The notes below the pieces were generated by a model. The model was not told where the DNA came from. It made no database searches and saw nothing but the letters and a program-made list of their open reading frames with translations. Shown one piece after another: positions 53,480 to 64,000 of a stretch of DNA of 64,000 nucleotides (positions are counted from its first letter, which is position 1; each line of letters begins with the position of its first letter). Where the stretch lies: positions 161,501-225,500 of the forward strand of contig JADANN010000256.1 in NCBI GenBank assembly GCA_018806985.1, in the 5' to 3' direction. This DNA comes from Angiostrongylus vasorum (lineage: Eukaryota; Nematoda; Chromadorea; Rhabditida; Metastrongylidae). A program made the translations under genes and the position numbers.

Positions 53480-56240
53480 TTCACTTTCCAAGAACGATAA
53501 GGTACGACGTCATCGGCCTGGCCGAGACGAGACGGTGCCACCCATTCAAAGCCGTCTATGACACCGGAGAAGAGCTGTTCCTCGGAACATGCGACGGTAG
53601 AGGAGTCGGCGGCGTCGGCTTTCTCGTCAACACGAGTTTGTCCATGAACATCGATTCATTCGAACAACTTACAACCCGAATCGGACGTTTACGATCAAAA
53701 AAGATGTGGATCAATTCCGGCTTTGACCATCTTCGTCGTTTACGCGCCGACATCAAACTATGACGAAGAAGAATTCGAGGCATTCTATGTGGACTATGGA
53801 GAAGTTCTACAAAGAAGACCACACATTCTTAAAGGTCATCATTGGAGATTTCAACGCCAAGATTGGACCAAGAAGAACGTCTGGAGAGCGTCACATTCGG
53901 ACCCACGGATTAGAATGGGACGAACAGCGTGAACGGCTGTCTGAGCTTGTCATGACGACCAAGACCATCCATAGTAACTTGCAACTCCAGAAGCCCCACC
54001 CTCAACGCTGGACGTGGGAGTCTCCCAATGGAGAGTAGCAAGGAAATAGACCATATCATAGTAAATAGAAGGTTTTGCCTAACCGATGTCGCTGTTGTCC
54101 CAAAATTCTGCGCAAGATCAGACCCCCGTCTGCTTCGTGCTGGATTCTGTTTCTCGCCGAAAGGAGAAAAAGCAGCTAAATTCAAAAACCGAAGTCGCAC
54201 AACCACCACAAACTGGGACTTATTCAATTCATTAGTCAGCTGTTGAGAACATGCCGTTGTCGATAACATCGACGGGGAATACGATCGGGTCTTCACGTTA
54301 GCGCTATGAAAGCTGAGAATTCGAAAGTCACCAAGAGACATCTGCTCCAGAAACACTCGAACTGATACGCCAGCGTGGAATAGCACGAGCTACAGGCAAC
54401 TGCGAACTAACGTCCGAACTTGCAAAACAATGCAGACAGGCGACAAAAGAAGATCTTAAAAAGGGAAGAGCAGCAGCAATGGTCGAAGCTACAGAGGTTG
54501 GGAAAAGCATTCACAAAGCATACCGAAGCATCGCCAATTACAAGACCAAAATGATTGCACTCCGGCGCCCAGACGGGACAGTTACAGCGTCCAGAAAGGC
54601 GATTGGGAAAACCACTCACGAATACTACTCATATCTCTTCGATAGCCACGTCCATCTCCCGTCATATGAAATAAAGGAGGATGGTTATGTTGTACCACCA
54701 GTTCTCCCCCTCCGAAATCCGACATGCCATTTCGTCGGTGAAAAATCGCACCAGGTCCGGACAGGATATGATAAGAACACCTGAAGAACCTTCCACCAGT
54801 CCTCATAAACACACTGGCTCGGCTCTGCACACATTACCTGTCTGAATGCAAGGTCGCTACTAACTGCAAGACCAGCAGGACCGTGTTTTTGTTCAAGAAG
54901 GGTGGCCTACACGATATCGGCAACTATCGCCCAATCTGCTTGCTGTCTGTCGTCTACAAACTTTTCACTCGAGTCATCCTAAACAGGATTGACAGAGCGC
55001 TGTACGAAGGACAGCCATGTGAGCAAGTACGGTTTCGTAAAGGACTTATTACGATGGACCACATCTACACGGTAACAAGGCTCGTTGAAGTATCGCGAGA
55101 GTCCAAAAGACCGCTCTCTCTCACTTTCATTGATTTACAGAAGGCTCTTAGTCCAACTGAGATAGAAGCAGTCATGGAAGCCCTGGATAGTCAAAGAGTC
55201 CCTACTCAGTATATAAAGATTCTTCGTGCTGTACAAAAAATTTCACAACCAAGGTATCACCATTCTACAACGATATTATCATTGACGTCAAAAGAGGAGT
55301 TGGGCAAGGCGATACCATCTCGCCAAAATTATTTACCACCACCCTCCAGAACGTCATGCAAACATTGGAATGGGATAATATGGGGTGAAAATCGATGGTT
55401 GGCAGTTACACCATCTTCGCTTTGCTGATGACATCGTTCATATAACACCAAACATTAGCCAAGCGGAACGTATGCTTACCGACTTTGATAAAGCCTGTGA
55501 AAAGATTGGTCTTCAACTAAATCTCACAAAAACGATGTTCATAAAGAACGGATTGGTTTCGCATGTCCCATTCATGCTCAACGGAACGAATATCTCCGAA
55601 TGCCCCAGTTACGCCTATCCAGGTGGGGAAATCAACATGTTGAACGACTTAGCTCCAGAGCTGAGCAGAAGGAAACGAGCGGCTTGGGGAGCTTTCAAGA
55701 GCATCGAGGATGTAGTGAAGAGAACAAGGAACACCCGACTCCGTGCCCACCTTTTCGACTCAACGGTACTTTCTGCCCTAACCTATGCGTCAGGAAACTT
55801 GGTCGCTGCGTAAGTAGGATGAAAGGTCACTTAGCGTTATCGAACGCGCAGTCGAAAGGGCGATGCTAGGAGTATCCCGTTCCACACAAGTAAGGGAAGG
55901 GATCCGAAGCTCCGATCTGCGTGGACGATCGAAAATCAAAGATGCCGTCCTGTACGCCAAACAATCGAAGATAAGGTGGGCCGGACATGTAATGCGTATG
56001 AATGAGAACCGGTGGACAAGAGCCGTTAGTGACTGGATTCCTCGGGATGTCAAACGTACTGCAGGAAGACCACCGACCCGATGGTCAGAGCTCTTCACAA
56101 AGAGCCTTCAAAAAGATTTGATGCTCGACGAGTCCCTAGAGCGAGCAGAACCCATTGGGCTACTCTTGCACGCGACAGGGAGAAATGGAAGACTTACTGG
56201 CGCCCGCTCGAGTCACTCGACAATCAACGGTTTTACAGGT
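53480..56240 (+). mobile_element. RTE-type LINE, most complete copy
   Basis: The endonuclease starts near 53495 ([40 protein letters not shown]), shifts frame at about 53720 (LTIFVVYAPTSNYDEEEFEA) and again (FLKVIIGDFNAKIGPRRTSG, ERHIRTHGLEWDEQRERLSE). The reverse transcriptase follows at 54883-55813: YRPICLLSVVYKLFTRVILN, LTFIDLQKA, then HLRFADDIVHITPNISQAER with the catalytic FADD, and IGLQLNLTKTMFIKNG. The C-terminal region (QSKIRWAGHVMRMNENRWTR, GRPPTRWSELFTKSL) ends near 56230. At least five frame changes make it inactive. FADD, WAGHVMR and GRPPTRWSD motifs are typical of the RTE clade in nematodes. Confidence 0.9.
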
Positions 56241-56289
56241 GATTTAGGTGATATTTTAATAGCATTTCTAGTCCTGTGAATGTGATCAG

Positions 56290-56875
56290 TTTTGATGAGC
56301 TCTTTGGGATACTGCTTTGTATGAATATCCATTTTGCTTAGTTCTGTCAAATCCTCTGGAAATGGCTTGGATAAAAGATCCTGTAGATGAGCATCAGCAA
56401 ACAAGTTGGGCGACCGTTGCCGAATTAGTACAGGTCTCCCTCGTTGTATTGTTTTCATAGACTAGTAACCTTGGATTCTGAACGGTAGCATGTAAAAAAG
56501 GGAGTCATTACGTTATTAAATATCGTGGGTAAATTTTTTCTAATGTTGGAAAACGCTTCGAATTTTTTCCATGACTAATTTCGTCATGACTTTAGGTCAT
56601 CTCAGTATTACACTCGGTAAAAGATCGTTTGAAGAACGTGTTTTCGCAGACGTTTTTCAAGTCCCAGTAAACTATCTCATTTTTAAAAGTGCTTTAAGTG
56701 CACTGATATCGTCCTAATCAATTTCTGTTCCCTGTTTCGGAGAAAATATCACTAGAATCATACCAGTCCGAAATTAGCGCGCTACTCTCACTTACCGACA
56801 GTGTCTTACAGAAGAAAAAACCATGGTTTTCCACTTTTTCAAAGATTTAGTGAAAATTTCGTTGTGAAGATCATA

Positions 56876-56885
<10 letters not shown>
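56290..56885 (-). pseudogene. unidentified coding-like segments, minus strand
   Basis: On the minus strand, 56885-56797 reads HNEIFTKSLKKWKTMVFSSV and ends at GTAAGT; 56743-56690 follows GAAACAG and reads EQKLIRTISVHLKHF; a shifted frame gives NEIVYWDLKNVCENTFFKRS; 56480-56290 gives NPRLLVYENNTTRETCTNSA and, in another frame, LLSKPFPEDLTELSKMDIHT. These segments look protein-coding but lack splice sites at two frame changes, so a pseudogene broken by the RTE insertion next door is the simplest reading. A WD-type protein is possible from VYWDLKN, but this is a guess. No family was identified. Confidence 0.3.

Positions 56886-56912
<27 letters not shown>
56880..56912 (+). repeat. (TA)n microsatellite
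   Basis: About 16 TA units followed by degenerate GTATATGTATA repeats to 56945. Confidence 0.95.
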
Positions 56913-56918
<6 letters not shown>

Positions 56919-56949
56919 GTATAAATGTGCATATATATGCATATCGAAA

Positions 56950-57285
56950 GAAGAGCGCGTGTGGCGCAGTGGTCGGAGGCGCCTTGCCTCACACACGTAG
57001 AAGTGATTCCTGCACCTGTGGCCCACCAAGCGTTCCATCCCTTGTGTTTTGGAAAATTGGTACCAAACGTGTCTGAAACGATAGCAGTACTGGCTCGATA
57101 CATTGGTAGGCCACCGCGAATTATTGAATGTAAAGGGCCTCCATTTTTTTCCCGCACAAGTTTGGTATAAATTTCCCGACCCCGGAGGGGTGAGAATCTT
57201 GGTTGGCCCGGAGCGGAATCGAAGTAGCACCATGCTTGTGATGACTGACATCACTGCCACTGTGCTATCCGCTCCCTCAGTATGT
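56950..57285. mobile_element. SINE A (+) fused to SINE B (-)
   Basis: 56950-57125 is a + family A copy (GCGTGTGGCGCAGTGGTCGG, GTACCAAACGTGTCTG, ATTGGTAGGCCACCGCGAA). It joins directly, at TGTAAAGGGCCTCC, to a minus family B copy (57128-57285), whose complement has GGAGCGGATAGCACAGTGGC and GGTGCTACTTCGATTCCGC. Their shared cores are thus arranged as an inverted repeat around 57128. Confidence 0.75.
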
Positions 57286-57299
57286 GCCTCCGCCCTTTC

Positions 57300-57690
57300 A
57301 ATATTTGCAATATTAATTCTCAGTATTAACCGAGATCTTCAACATTCCTACATTCAATCTCTTTCATCGTATCCCACCACCCACGAAGGTCTTCAAACTT
57401 TTTGTTTGTGGCTTCTGCTACTGTTCGAGTACTTTTTTCATCTTCACTACGAATGTCGATAAATATTGGTCGAATCGTCTTTCCCTGCAACCCTGAGATA
57501 ACCGGGCTGGGAATTTCCGGTGTACATCGATGGGAATGCGTTTATCCTAGACAATTTTGAAAACAACTTCTTGGCTACGAAAGAGGGAGAGGCTTGGTGA
57601 GCTTGGAAAGGGGTCGTGATAGCGCCTGAATGTTGGAGTGGTTCGGATAATGAATAGAATCACTACCACTACGCTTCCCGCTCCTAAAAA
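57300..57690 (-). mobile_element. SINE family B, diverged minus copy
   Basis: The complement has the head near 57685 (GCGGGAAGCGTAGTGGTAGT) and tail-like phrases (complement of CCACGAAGGTCTTCAAAC). The core is strongly diverged. Confidence 0.55.
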
Positions 57691-57699
57691 GTCAAATGG

Positions 57700-58600
57700 T
57701 ATAAAAAATTACAGTGCCTTATTTTTTGAGTGCACATTAATGATACATGATATTAGACTGAAAATATATAAATTACCTACGGTAGGGAAAGCAATTTTTT
57801 AAATAGCGAGCACCTTCGCCATGGAATAATATATTGAGATCTGTGGTGGGTACAACTGAAGTGGCAGACGCCCTTTGGCGAACGTTCTTCTATTTCTTTA
57901 GTCGAATAGCAACATCGTGTCCGTTCAATCTCCAAAAGCAACTTCGCCTCTGATGAGATTCAACGGTGGAATGGTAAGCGGTGATATTGAGATGAGGAGA
58001 GACTTGCGGCAACTGATGCTTCTGCCGCTAGGGAGCTGACAACAGTGGCGATCAACGGATTATAATGAAGTCGTTGTGATTCAAGAAGTGAAAGGGAAAA
58101 AAATTCGAAATAAAATGTTTCACAAGTGGCAGTTATGAACAATGCTAGCTGGGTAGCTGCTTAATTTTTCTAACCGGAACTTTAAAAGTAGAATTGAGAA
58201 CGTTTCTCCAGCGTGGATTTGAGGGGGTCTGAGGTTGCACAGGCAAAAAGACTGAGATAGGATTCTTTTTTGCTATTAATTCCATGTCATGGTGTGAAAA
58301 AAGGGGGCTCTTGTAGGGAGAAGGTGCTGAAGGACTTTCCACCGTAGTCTTTTAAGTTTCCGTACACATGCCCTTTACTATTGGTGTTTAGTTGCACCGA
58401 GATGTGTTGAAATAAGGTTTTTTCAGTTTCATTATTCCTTTCTTCCCAAATAATCTCTAGGATATTGAACCACGTTAAAATGCTCAATGCTTTTTTCGCT
58501 TACTGCTACCCACTCCCTCCTGTTTTTTCCTTTTACATTTTACGTATACTAGCCCTAAAAACATGTTCTGACTGCTTGTGAACTGCGTTGAAGTGCTCAG
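57700..58600. other. unassigned stretch
   Basis: A minus-strand frame at 58487-58287 (LFQHISVQLNTNSKGHVYGN, LKDYGGKSFSTFSL) looks somewhat protein-like but has no recognised family and no clear splice partners. Otherwise nothing is seen. Confidence 0.35.
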
Positions 58601-58749
58601 CTGGATATGTTCAACGTTTAGGTTAGATGAGGGCTCGTAGCAATCAAAAAAAGCATCCTCTGTTATGCTGCAAACTTTTTTTGCTTAGCACCTACCACTT
58701 CAGGAAATTGTTTTCAAGCTATATAGCAATGAAGAATATCCATAGTTTC

Positions 58750-59290
58750 ACAAACGCAATTCGGTTGACCTTCTTAAATGCCGCCTGATCAGTGCGCTCT
58801 ACTAGCTTTTCTCGAAGATTATCCCTAGCGTTTACCTCGAAAAAATCGGGTAAAGCTTATCTTATAGAAATATCTGCATTTCTTAAGGAATCCAGCTACA
58901 TGAGTTGCATCCAAAAACCTTCGAGCATCGTAGAGCTCCGCAAGAAATATCATCTGCCCGTAATCTTAGCTTCCACAAACTTAAAGAAAAGCATTTGACA
59001 TTGTGGAAATCAACGACATCGTATCTGTCTTACTTTACCAAAGTATAAACGCGTCCCATATAATAAAACATTTGCCGACAATAATAATCGTTGCACAGGA
59101 ACGGTACAACTTTTCAACCACACACTATTCCAGCTGGAAAAGGAATGCGTCAGTACGATAGGAAATCGCCAAAACTGTTAACCGCCGTGCTACAATGGTC
59201 TGTGTAATCAGTCGAGTGAAACAACAAATAAATATGTGATGATGACTAATTCTCTCCACTCCACGTTTTGCTGACGACATTGCCTTCTTT
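58750..59290 (+). mobile_element. decayed LINE reverse-transcriptase remnant
   Basis: Short pieces in changing frames resemble an RTE-type RT: IIKHLPTIIIVAQERYNFST near 59062 and STPRFADDIAFF at about 59258, which has the FADD catalytic motif. Most other motifs are lost. Confidence 0.45.
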
Positions 59291-59329
59291 TAAGAAGTAC
59301 TGAACAAGACGACAGTCACAGACACAGGC

Positions 59330-59705
59330 AAGGGTGCTGGTAGCACAGTGGTAGTGATGTTCGTACGTGAGCATGGTGCTAGTTCCATTCCATCCTGGGC
59401 CAACCAAGCTTGTCATCCATCCGCGGTCGGGAAACTGGTACCGGACTTGTCTGGGAAAAAAATCACTCTCTGCAATCCAATTGGAAACGCTCCAGCCCGG
59501 CTATCTCATGACTCCAGGGAGAATTGCTCGACTAGCATTCTACGACATTCAAGATGGAACCTTCAAACAACAACCGAGGCCACATGTAAAAATTGGAAAA
59601 TCTTCGTGAAAAAAATGGATACGAGGAAACGAATCGAATGTGAGAAGTGCTAGGATCCGCACAGTAGACGTGAAGACGGATCACAATTAAATAAAAAAAA
59701 ATAAG
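59330..59705 (+). mobile_element. SINE family B, well-preserved copy
   Basis: Head GGTAGCACAGTGGTAGTGAT, B box GGTGCTAGTTCCATTCC, core GGTCGGGAAACTGGTACCGG, tail GCATTCTACGACATTCAAG and ACGAGGAAACGAATCGAATG, and an A-rich 3' end at 59690-59710. Confidence 0.8.
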
Positions 59706-59896
59706 AAAAAAACTGAACAAGACGAGACAACGCTTACTGAGCTAGGTGAAGCTGGGAGAAAAAATTGAACTACGAATCAAATGGAAAAAAATCTCAGTTC
59801 GTAGGGTACGCCTGGTGTAAAAGGAAGCAGATTACCCTGAATTGATCAGCAATTGAAAGGAGCATGTTGTAATTATATCTGGGTCTGGAACGTTGT

Positions 59897-60082
59897 CTGA
59901 ATATAGATAAAAACATGATATAAACCATCGATGGTCATATAATGGGAAGGTAACATGTCTGAATTTAGATAAAAACATGGAATAAAACACCGATGGTCGT
60001 ATAATGGAAAGACGACATGCCTGAATGTAGATAAAAACATGAAATAAAACAGCAATGGTCATATAAAGGGAAGGCAACACGA
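59897..60082 (+). repeat. three tandem copies of a 62-bp unit
   Basis: Units start at 59897, 59959 and 60021, each with CTGAAT, TAGATAAAAACATG and ATGGTC, and each is exactly 62 bp with a few substitutions. The minus-strand ORFs through it are products of the repeat. Confidence 0.95.
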
Positions 60083-60089
60083 CAAATGG

Positions 60090-61250
60090 ATGAAAAAAAA
60101 ACAAAATGGTGGATCCTAGGAGAATGAAGAGGACATCGAGAGAGGCTACGAAGAAAATATGCGGATGTGTTCGTTATACACGTGAACTAACTATGCTCAC
60201 AACTCAAATCAACAATCAATTCTTCAAACTGCATCCTAATCCGCATGCAAATACGACCACTTCCACGGACGAAGCGAATGAAGAAGTGTTGAGATGCCCC
60301 CAATACATGAAGTCTGGTCAATTAAGTAAATAAGTGAGTAATATAACAACGAACAGCTTGAATGACACGTCATGTCATATTTAATCCAATGTTGTTCTCC
60401 ATTACCTGAAATTTGTCTATATCCTACTCGGGATATTTCATTACGTGATATCACTAACCGAGCTCCCAATGTTTGACGTTTGGACGGTGACACATTTCTG
60501 GGTGAGAGAATTTTTTAACTTGCACCTGGTTTCCTGACGTGTCTGAGGTGACATAAAGTATATTACATATCTCGTAGGAAAAGGTGTGCATCTCTCGTCA
60601 CACACAGTAGCATTTGCGCTCTCCTTTTAATCGTCGTACCTACCGTATTTTTCGTGCAATTCATGCGCTTGCCCTTACGATTACATGCTTGAATTGAGTT
60701 ATTCGAATTGTTTTTTCTTACATAAGCGATCACATTTTTTTCTTGGCGTGCGATATTAAATCATGGTCTGAAAGCATTCCTGAGGCGTTTTTCGTTCTCC
60801 CACCCACCTGTTGCCGTCTTCCAAGGTGTTGTAGGCAATTTTTCTCGAGAAAATTCCTCAACCGAAGTAATCAATGAAAAAGAACAGCAAAACAACCCTG
60901 TTTTGTAAAGTTTAATATACATTTATTTTTTATTTCTGAGGTGACAACCTTTTCAATAATTGGTTATTGAGAAGAAATCCCTGCTGGAGTCCTCACAGTA
61001 CGTGTGTGCTCTCAATTGAAGCATAGAAGTAAGTAGGTAGTACTTTTGCCTACAATAATTGAATTTTTCAGCTGTTGAATAAAACAGCCTCTTGTTTCTT
61101 AGTTCACAGTGCTTTCTCGAAATTCTGTCGCAGTACGTGTTACAGAAATATTTTATGAAGATTCAAAAGATCGGCTTTCTATGAACCTTGGCATAACTGT
61201 TGATATATTTATTTATATGAACTTACAAACAAATCTTTTTTGAGCTGGTG
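60090..61250. other. unassigned stretch
   Basis: No coding, RNA or mobile feature could be supported. Confidence 0.4.
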
Positions 61251-61270
61251 CCAGGTTGGTATAGGTCTTT

Positions 61271-61321
61271 ATTGTCGTTGTTGTCGTTGTTGTTGCTGTT
61301 GCTGTTGCTGTTGCTGTTGTT
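61271..61321 (+). repeat. TTG/CTG trinucleotide repeat
   Basis: Interrupted TTGTCG, TTGCTG and TTG units, ending 8 bp before the hammerhead-like motif at 61329. Confidence 0.9.
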
Positions 61322-61328
61322 GGTTGAT

Positions 61329-61364
61329 GGCTGACGTTTCGGGGATTTCTCCTTCCTCAGAGCC
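61329..61364 (-). ncRNA. hammerhead-ribozyme-like motif 10
   Basis: The complement reads GGCTCTGAGGAAGGAG, AAATC, CCCGAAACGTC and AGCC. Stem I GGCT/AGCC, CUGAGGA, GAAA and ACGTC are perfect; helix II is weakened (GGAG/CCC). Confidence 0.55.
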
Positions 61365-61524
61365 GTGCTGTTACGAGCGGGACTCTATCTACTATTTTAT
61401 GGAGTATGTTTCGATGTAAACAGTTGCCAAGCAAGCGTTCTTTAGGTTTATTTCAACATTCAATTGTGAACAACAGCACAGATTGACTGTAAACAATTAC
61501 ATACTTACTATTACGTAGATAAAA

Positions 61525-61890
61525 GCCATGGGCGGATAGCACAGTGGTAGTGATGTCCTTTGATTCCGCTGCGGGCCAACCAAGCCTGTCATCCCTAAGC
61601 GGTCGGGAAATTGATACCGGACTTGTTTGGGAAAAAAATTACTCTCTGCAATCCAGTTGGGAACGCTACAACCTGGCTATCTCAGGACTCCAGTGAGAAT
61701 TGCTTGAACAGCATTCTATGACATTCAACATGAAATGAAAATTCTCAAACAGCAACCAAAGCCACACGTAAAATTGGAAGATCTTCTTGAGCAGTGGATG
61801 CGAGAGAACAAATCAAATGTGAGAAGTGCTGGGATCCGCACAGTAGACTTGAAGACGGGTCACATGAAATGAAATAAAGTAAAAAAAAGA
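61525..61890 (+). mobile_element. SINE family B copy
   Basis: GGGCGGATAGCACAGTGGTA, a shortened head, core GGTCGGGAAATTGATACCGG, tail GCATTCTATGACATTCAAC, GTGCTGGGATCCGCACAGTA and an A-rich end. Confidence 0.8.
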
Positions 61891-62014
61891 TAAAAGGCTA
61901 AATATGAGCCACATAAGTCTGGGAAGAAAATCAGTAAATCGCTATTTTCCTCGCTTGAATTATCTCAGACTAACTTTATTTCTTGTCTCTTTATTTCACA
62001 CGACCCTTCTCCAT

Positions 62015-62358
62015 GTCTGCAGTGCAGATCCCAGCACTTTTGCATTCGATTCTTTTCCTGGTGTATATCCATCCATGAAGGTCTTTGAACGTTTTGCGTG
62101 TGGGTTCGTCTGTTCGTTGAGGATTGTCGTCTTGTTTGTAAGTTTCATAGAATACTGGTTGAGTCGACTCTTCCTGGAGTCTTCAAATAACCGAGCTAGA
62201 GCGTTACCACTTGGATTGCAGAGTGAGCTTTTTCTCAGATAAATCTGGCACCAATTTCCCTACCTAAGTTGGATGGGTACTTGGTGAGCTCGAGGTGGAG
62301 TCGACCTGCCACCATGTTTCTGGTGAACGGTATCACCACTTTTGTGCCACCCCTAAGA
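62015..62358 (-). mobile_element. SINE family B, minus copy
   Basis: The complement has GGGGTGGCACAAAAGTGGT (head) and CAGAAACATGGTGGCAGGTC; tail phrases at 62030-62110 are the complement of the family B 3' end. It lies 125 bp after the copy at 61525, in opposite orientation. Confidence 0.65.
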
Positions 62359-62359
62359 T

Positions 62360-62830
62360 TGCCTTTACTGCCAGTTGCCTCGTTAATCACCGGGTAAGTC
62401 AAGCTAGCACTAGTGAAGTGCAGGGAGCCAGAGCTAGATGGTGCCCTCGTCTTGCTTGAATAAGGTCAAAAAAATATCACATATTTCATGACTGGTGCTC
62501 TGTTTTCAGTGTTTCAACAATGTTATGGCCTCTGGTAGCTCCGTCAGGGATATTCACGAGGAAATTGTCGAGCTCACTTAGAGAGTTGGTGATAGGTTGA
62601 GTACCCTTCCATCTTCTTCCAGCTAAAACACACTCTATCTGAAATGCCGAAAGTCCCGAAAACCTACAATAGAAATATCTCAAGTAGGACAATTCAGCGA
62701 TTGTCTATTAAATTGCAATAAAAACAGAATTTACACACAAATTGTAGGATTGTCCTTTACCAAAGAAGCATCACTTACACCTACGCTATCTGTTTGTAAA
62801 TATTGTGCTTTCACAAAGTGTGCATAAAAT
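62360..62830. other. unassigned stretch
   Basis: No feature supported; the minus-strand ORF at 62486-62692 has no family features. Confidence 0.35.
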
Positions 62831-62841
62831 TTGTCTTATAG

Positions 62842-64000
62842 GCTACGCTCATGTACAGTAGATTTTCAAAACTGTCCGGAATTTCCTAACAAGGCCTTGT
62901 CAGATTTTATGGACTTCGCCATGCGGAAACTCGAACAAAGAAAGGTTCTTTATTTGGCACTGCTAATGAGATGGAGACTATCAACCGACAAGCTTTTAAT
63001 GTCGTCGTACGAAGAGTTCCTTTCAACGTTTCGAATTAATTTGGATTCGCCTGAATTCATTAGCATATATAGCTGCTTGCACTTTATTACTTACTGCTTG
63101 CGGAATATTGAAGAGTATCGTGGACTCTTAATTGTGTTCGTCCCTGCTTACGAAGCGAAACCGTTGGTCATTAACGCTTACGCGACGACATGACCTCTTC
63201 AGGACGGCCGTTTTCATTTATTGGAGGTTTCCCCTAAACTATCCCGACACACTTTTTGCCAAAAAACATTACAAATGAAGTGAACAGTCTCATGCCAAGA
63301 GTGTTTCCAATGCTCTTGTCCCTCCGTTTGAACGAATGGATTTTGCAGAAGGTTCGTTATAGTTTGTGTTTAGTCCAGAATGTTAAGATGAAAATGGGAA
63401 ACAAGGAAATTCGGGAAGTCGCTTTTCACCTGAATTCGAACTTGAATCCATGGAAACCTCTCCCGACAATATCGCTGCATTCGACCATGAAAGTGTCAAC
63501 CATCATGCGTTCATCTCTGGTGCTAATAGTTTCCTGATGCGGGCGTAAACCTTGGGAGAAATGGACTCAGTGCCTATCCGCTATCATCGGTAAATGACAT
63601 TTATAATGAAACGTATTCGTTCAAAACAAATCAAGAGCTTGCGTTAGAATAAAAGGTATTTAAAGCAACATTTTTTGAAATCACCGGATCGTTAATTCCA
63701 AGGAACTTGAAGCATCGTCATTAAGTTTGCTATAAGATTCTTTCATGCAACAAAGGCAATCCATTTCTTAATTAGATCGTGACATGCAACCGAAATTTGA
63801 TTTTTCAATGACAATGGAAGGCAGTTCTTTTTTTTTGAAGCTAGAGAGAATTGGAATCCCAAAACACTTCAGGACGCTAGGTTTGCCTAAAAATAACAGG
63901 ATGATCTTCTTGTACTCGCCAGACGGCATCATTCCTTTAGCATTCATTCCACTACAATATTCATATAATGCTTCTCCAAGTTACCATCTCTACTTGCCAT
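62842..64000 (+). pseudogene. unidentified coding-like region at right edge
   Basis: After an acceptor-like CTTATAG (62835-62841) a 116-codon frame reads LRSCTVDFQNCPEFPNKAL, RKVLYLALLMRWRLSTDKLL, YRGLLIVFVPAYEAK. Coding-like sequence then continues in other frames: DLFRTAVFIYWRFPLNYPDT (63199), NEVNSLMPRVFPMLLSLRLN (63274), DENGKQGNSGSRFSPEFELE (63390), GLSAYPLSSVNDIYNETYSF (63563), and an open frame from an ATG at 63784 to the window end (FFLKLERIGIPKHFRTLGLP, NNRMIFLYSPDGIIPLAFIP). Only some changes of frame could be introns, so it is a decayed gene or mobile-element ORF, or a gene with sequence errors. I do not recognise the family. Confidence 0.4.

Overview
This 64 kb window is nuclear DNA of a parasitic clade V (strongylid) nematode, most likely a hookworm-type species. 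It is AT-rich, with small exons, GT-AG introns, and introns filled with mariner, RTE, Penelope-like and tRNA-derived SINE copies. The species itself is an inference; the nematode origin is strongly supported by the main gene.

Main gene (545-38575, + strand): the orthologue of C. elegans nsy-1, the ASK1-type MAP kinase kinase kinase (MAP3K). I traced 29 exons that join in a single open frame of 1187 codons plus stop. The 5' exons lie outside the window. In order they encode the MAP3K TRAFs-binding/TPR-like region, a PH-like region, the kinase domain, a serine-rich linker, a conserved helical C-terminal region, a charged coiled-coil segment and a SAM-like domain. One intron (3538-5343) appears to end in AT instead of AG.

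A second cellular gene is on the minus strand at 42240-43744: a five-exon thioredoxin with WCGPC and the cis-proline loop. Its exons are too short to stand out as long ORFs. A possible small two-exon gene starts 110 bp away in the opposite direction (43855-44160).

The rest is mostly mobile DNA. Penelope-like elements (PLEs) occur as one long but decayed copy at 12.85-14.85 kb, with an in-frame 45-nt intron and an AT microsatellite at its reverse-transcriptase catalytic motif, and as a 2.1 kb head-to-head inverted pair at 22.1-24.3 kb. Ten short motifs resembling the minimal hammerhead ribozymes of PLE terminal repeats are scattered through the window. Mariner copies lie at 1-345, 27.75-28.33 kb and 47.1-48.4 kb; the last has both inverted ends. 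RTE-type LINEs fill 48.7-56.2 kb in three copies, two of them head to head. Two tRNA-headed SINE families share the same core but differ in head and tail, and a third tRNA-like repeat tends to occur as inverted pairs.

At 56.3-56.9 kb (-) and 62.8-64.0 kb (+) there are stretches that look protein-coding but change frame repeatedly. I could not identify them and call them probable pseudogenes.
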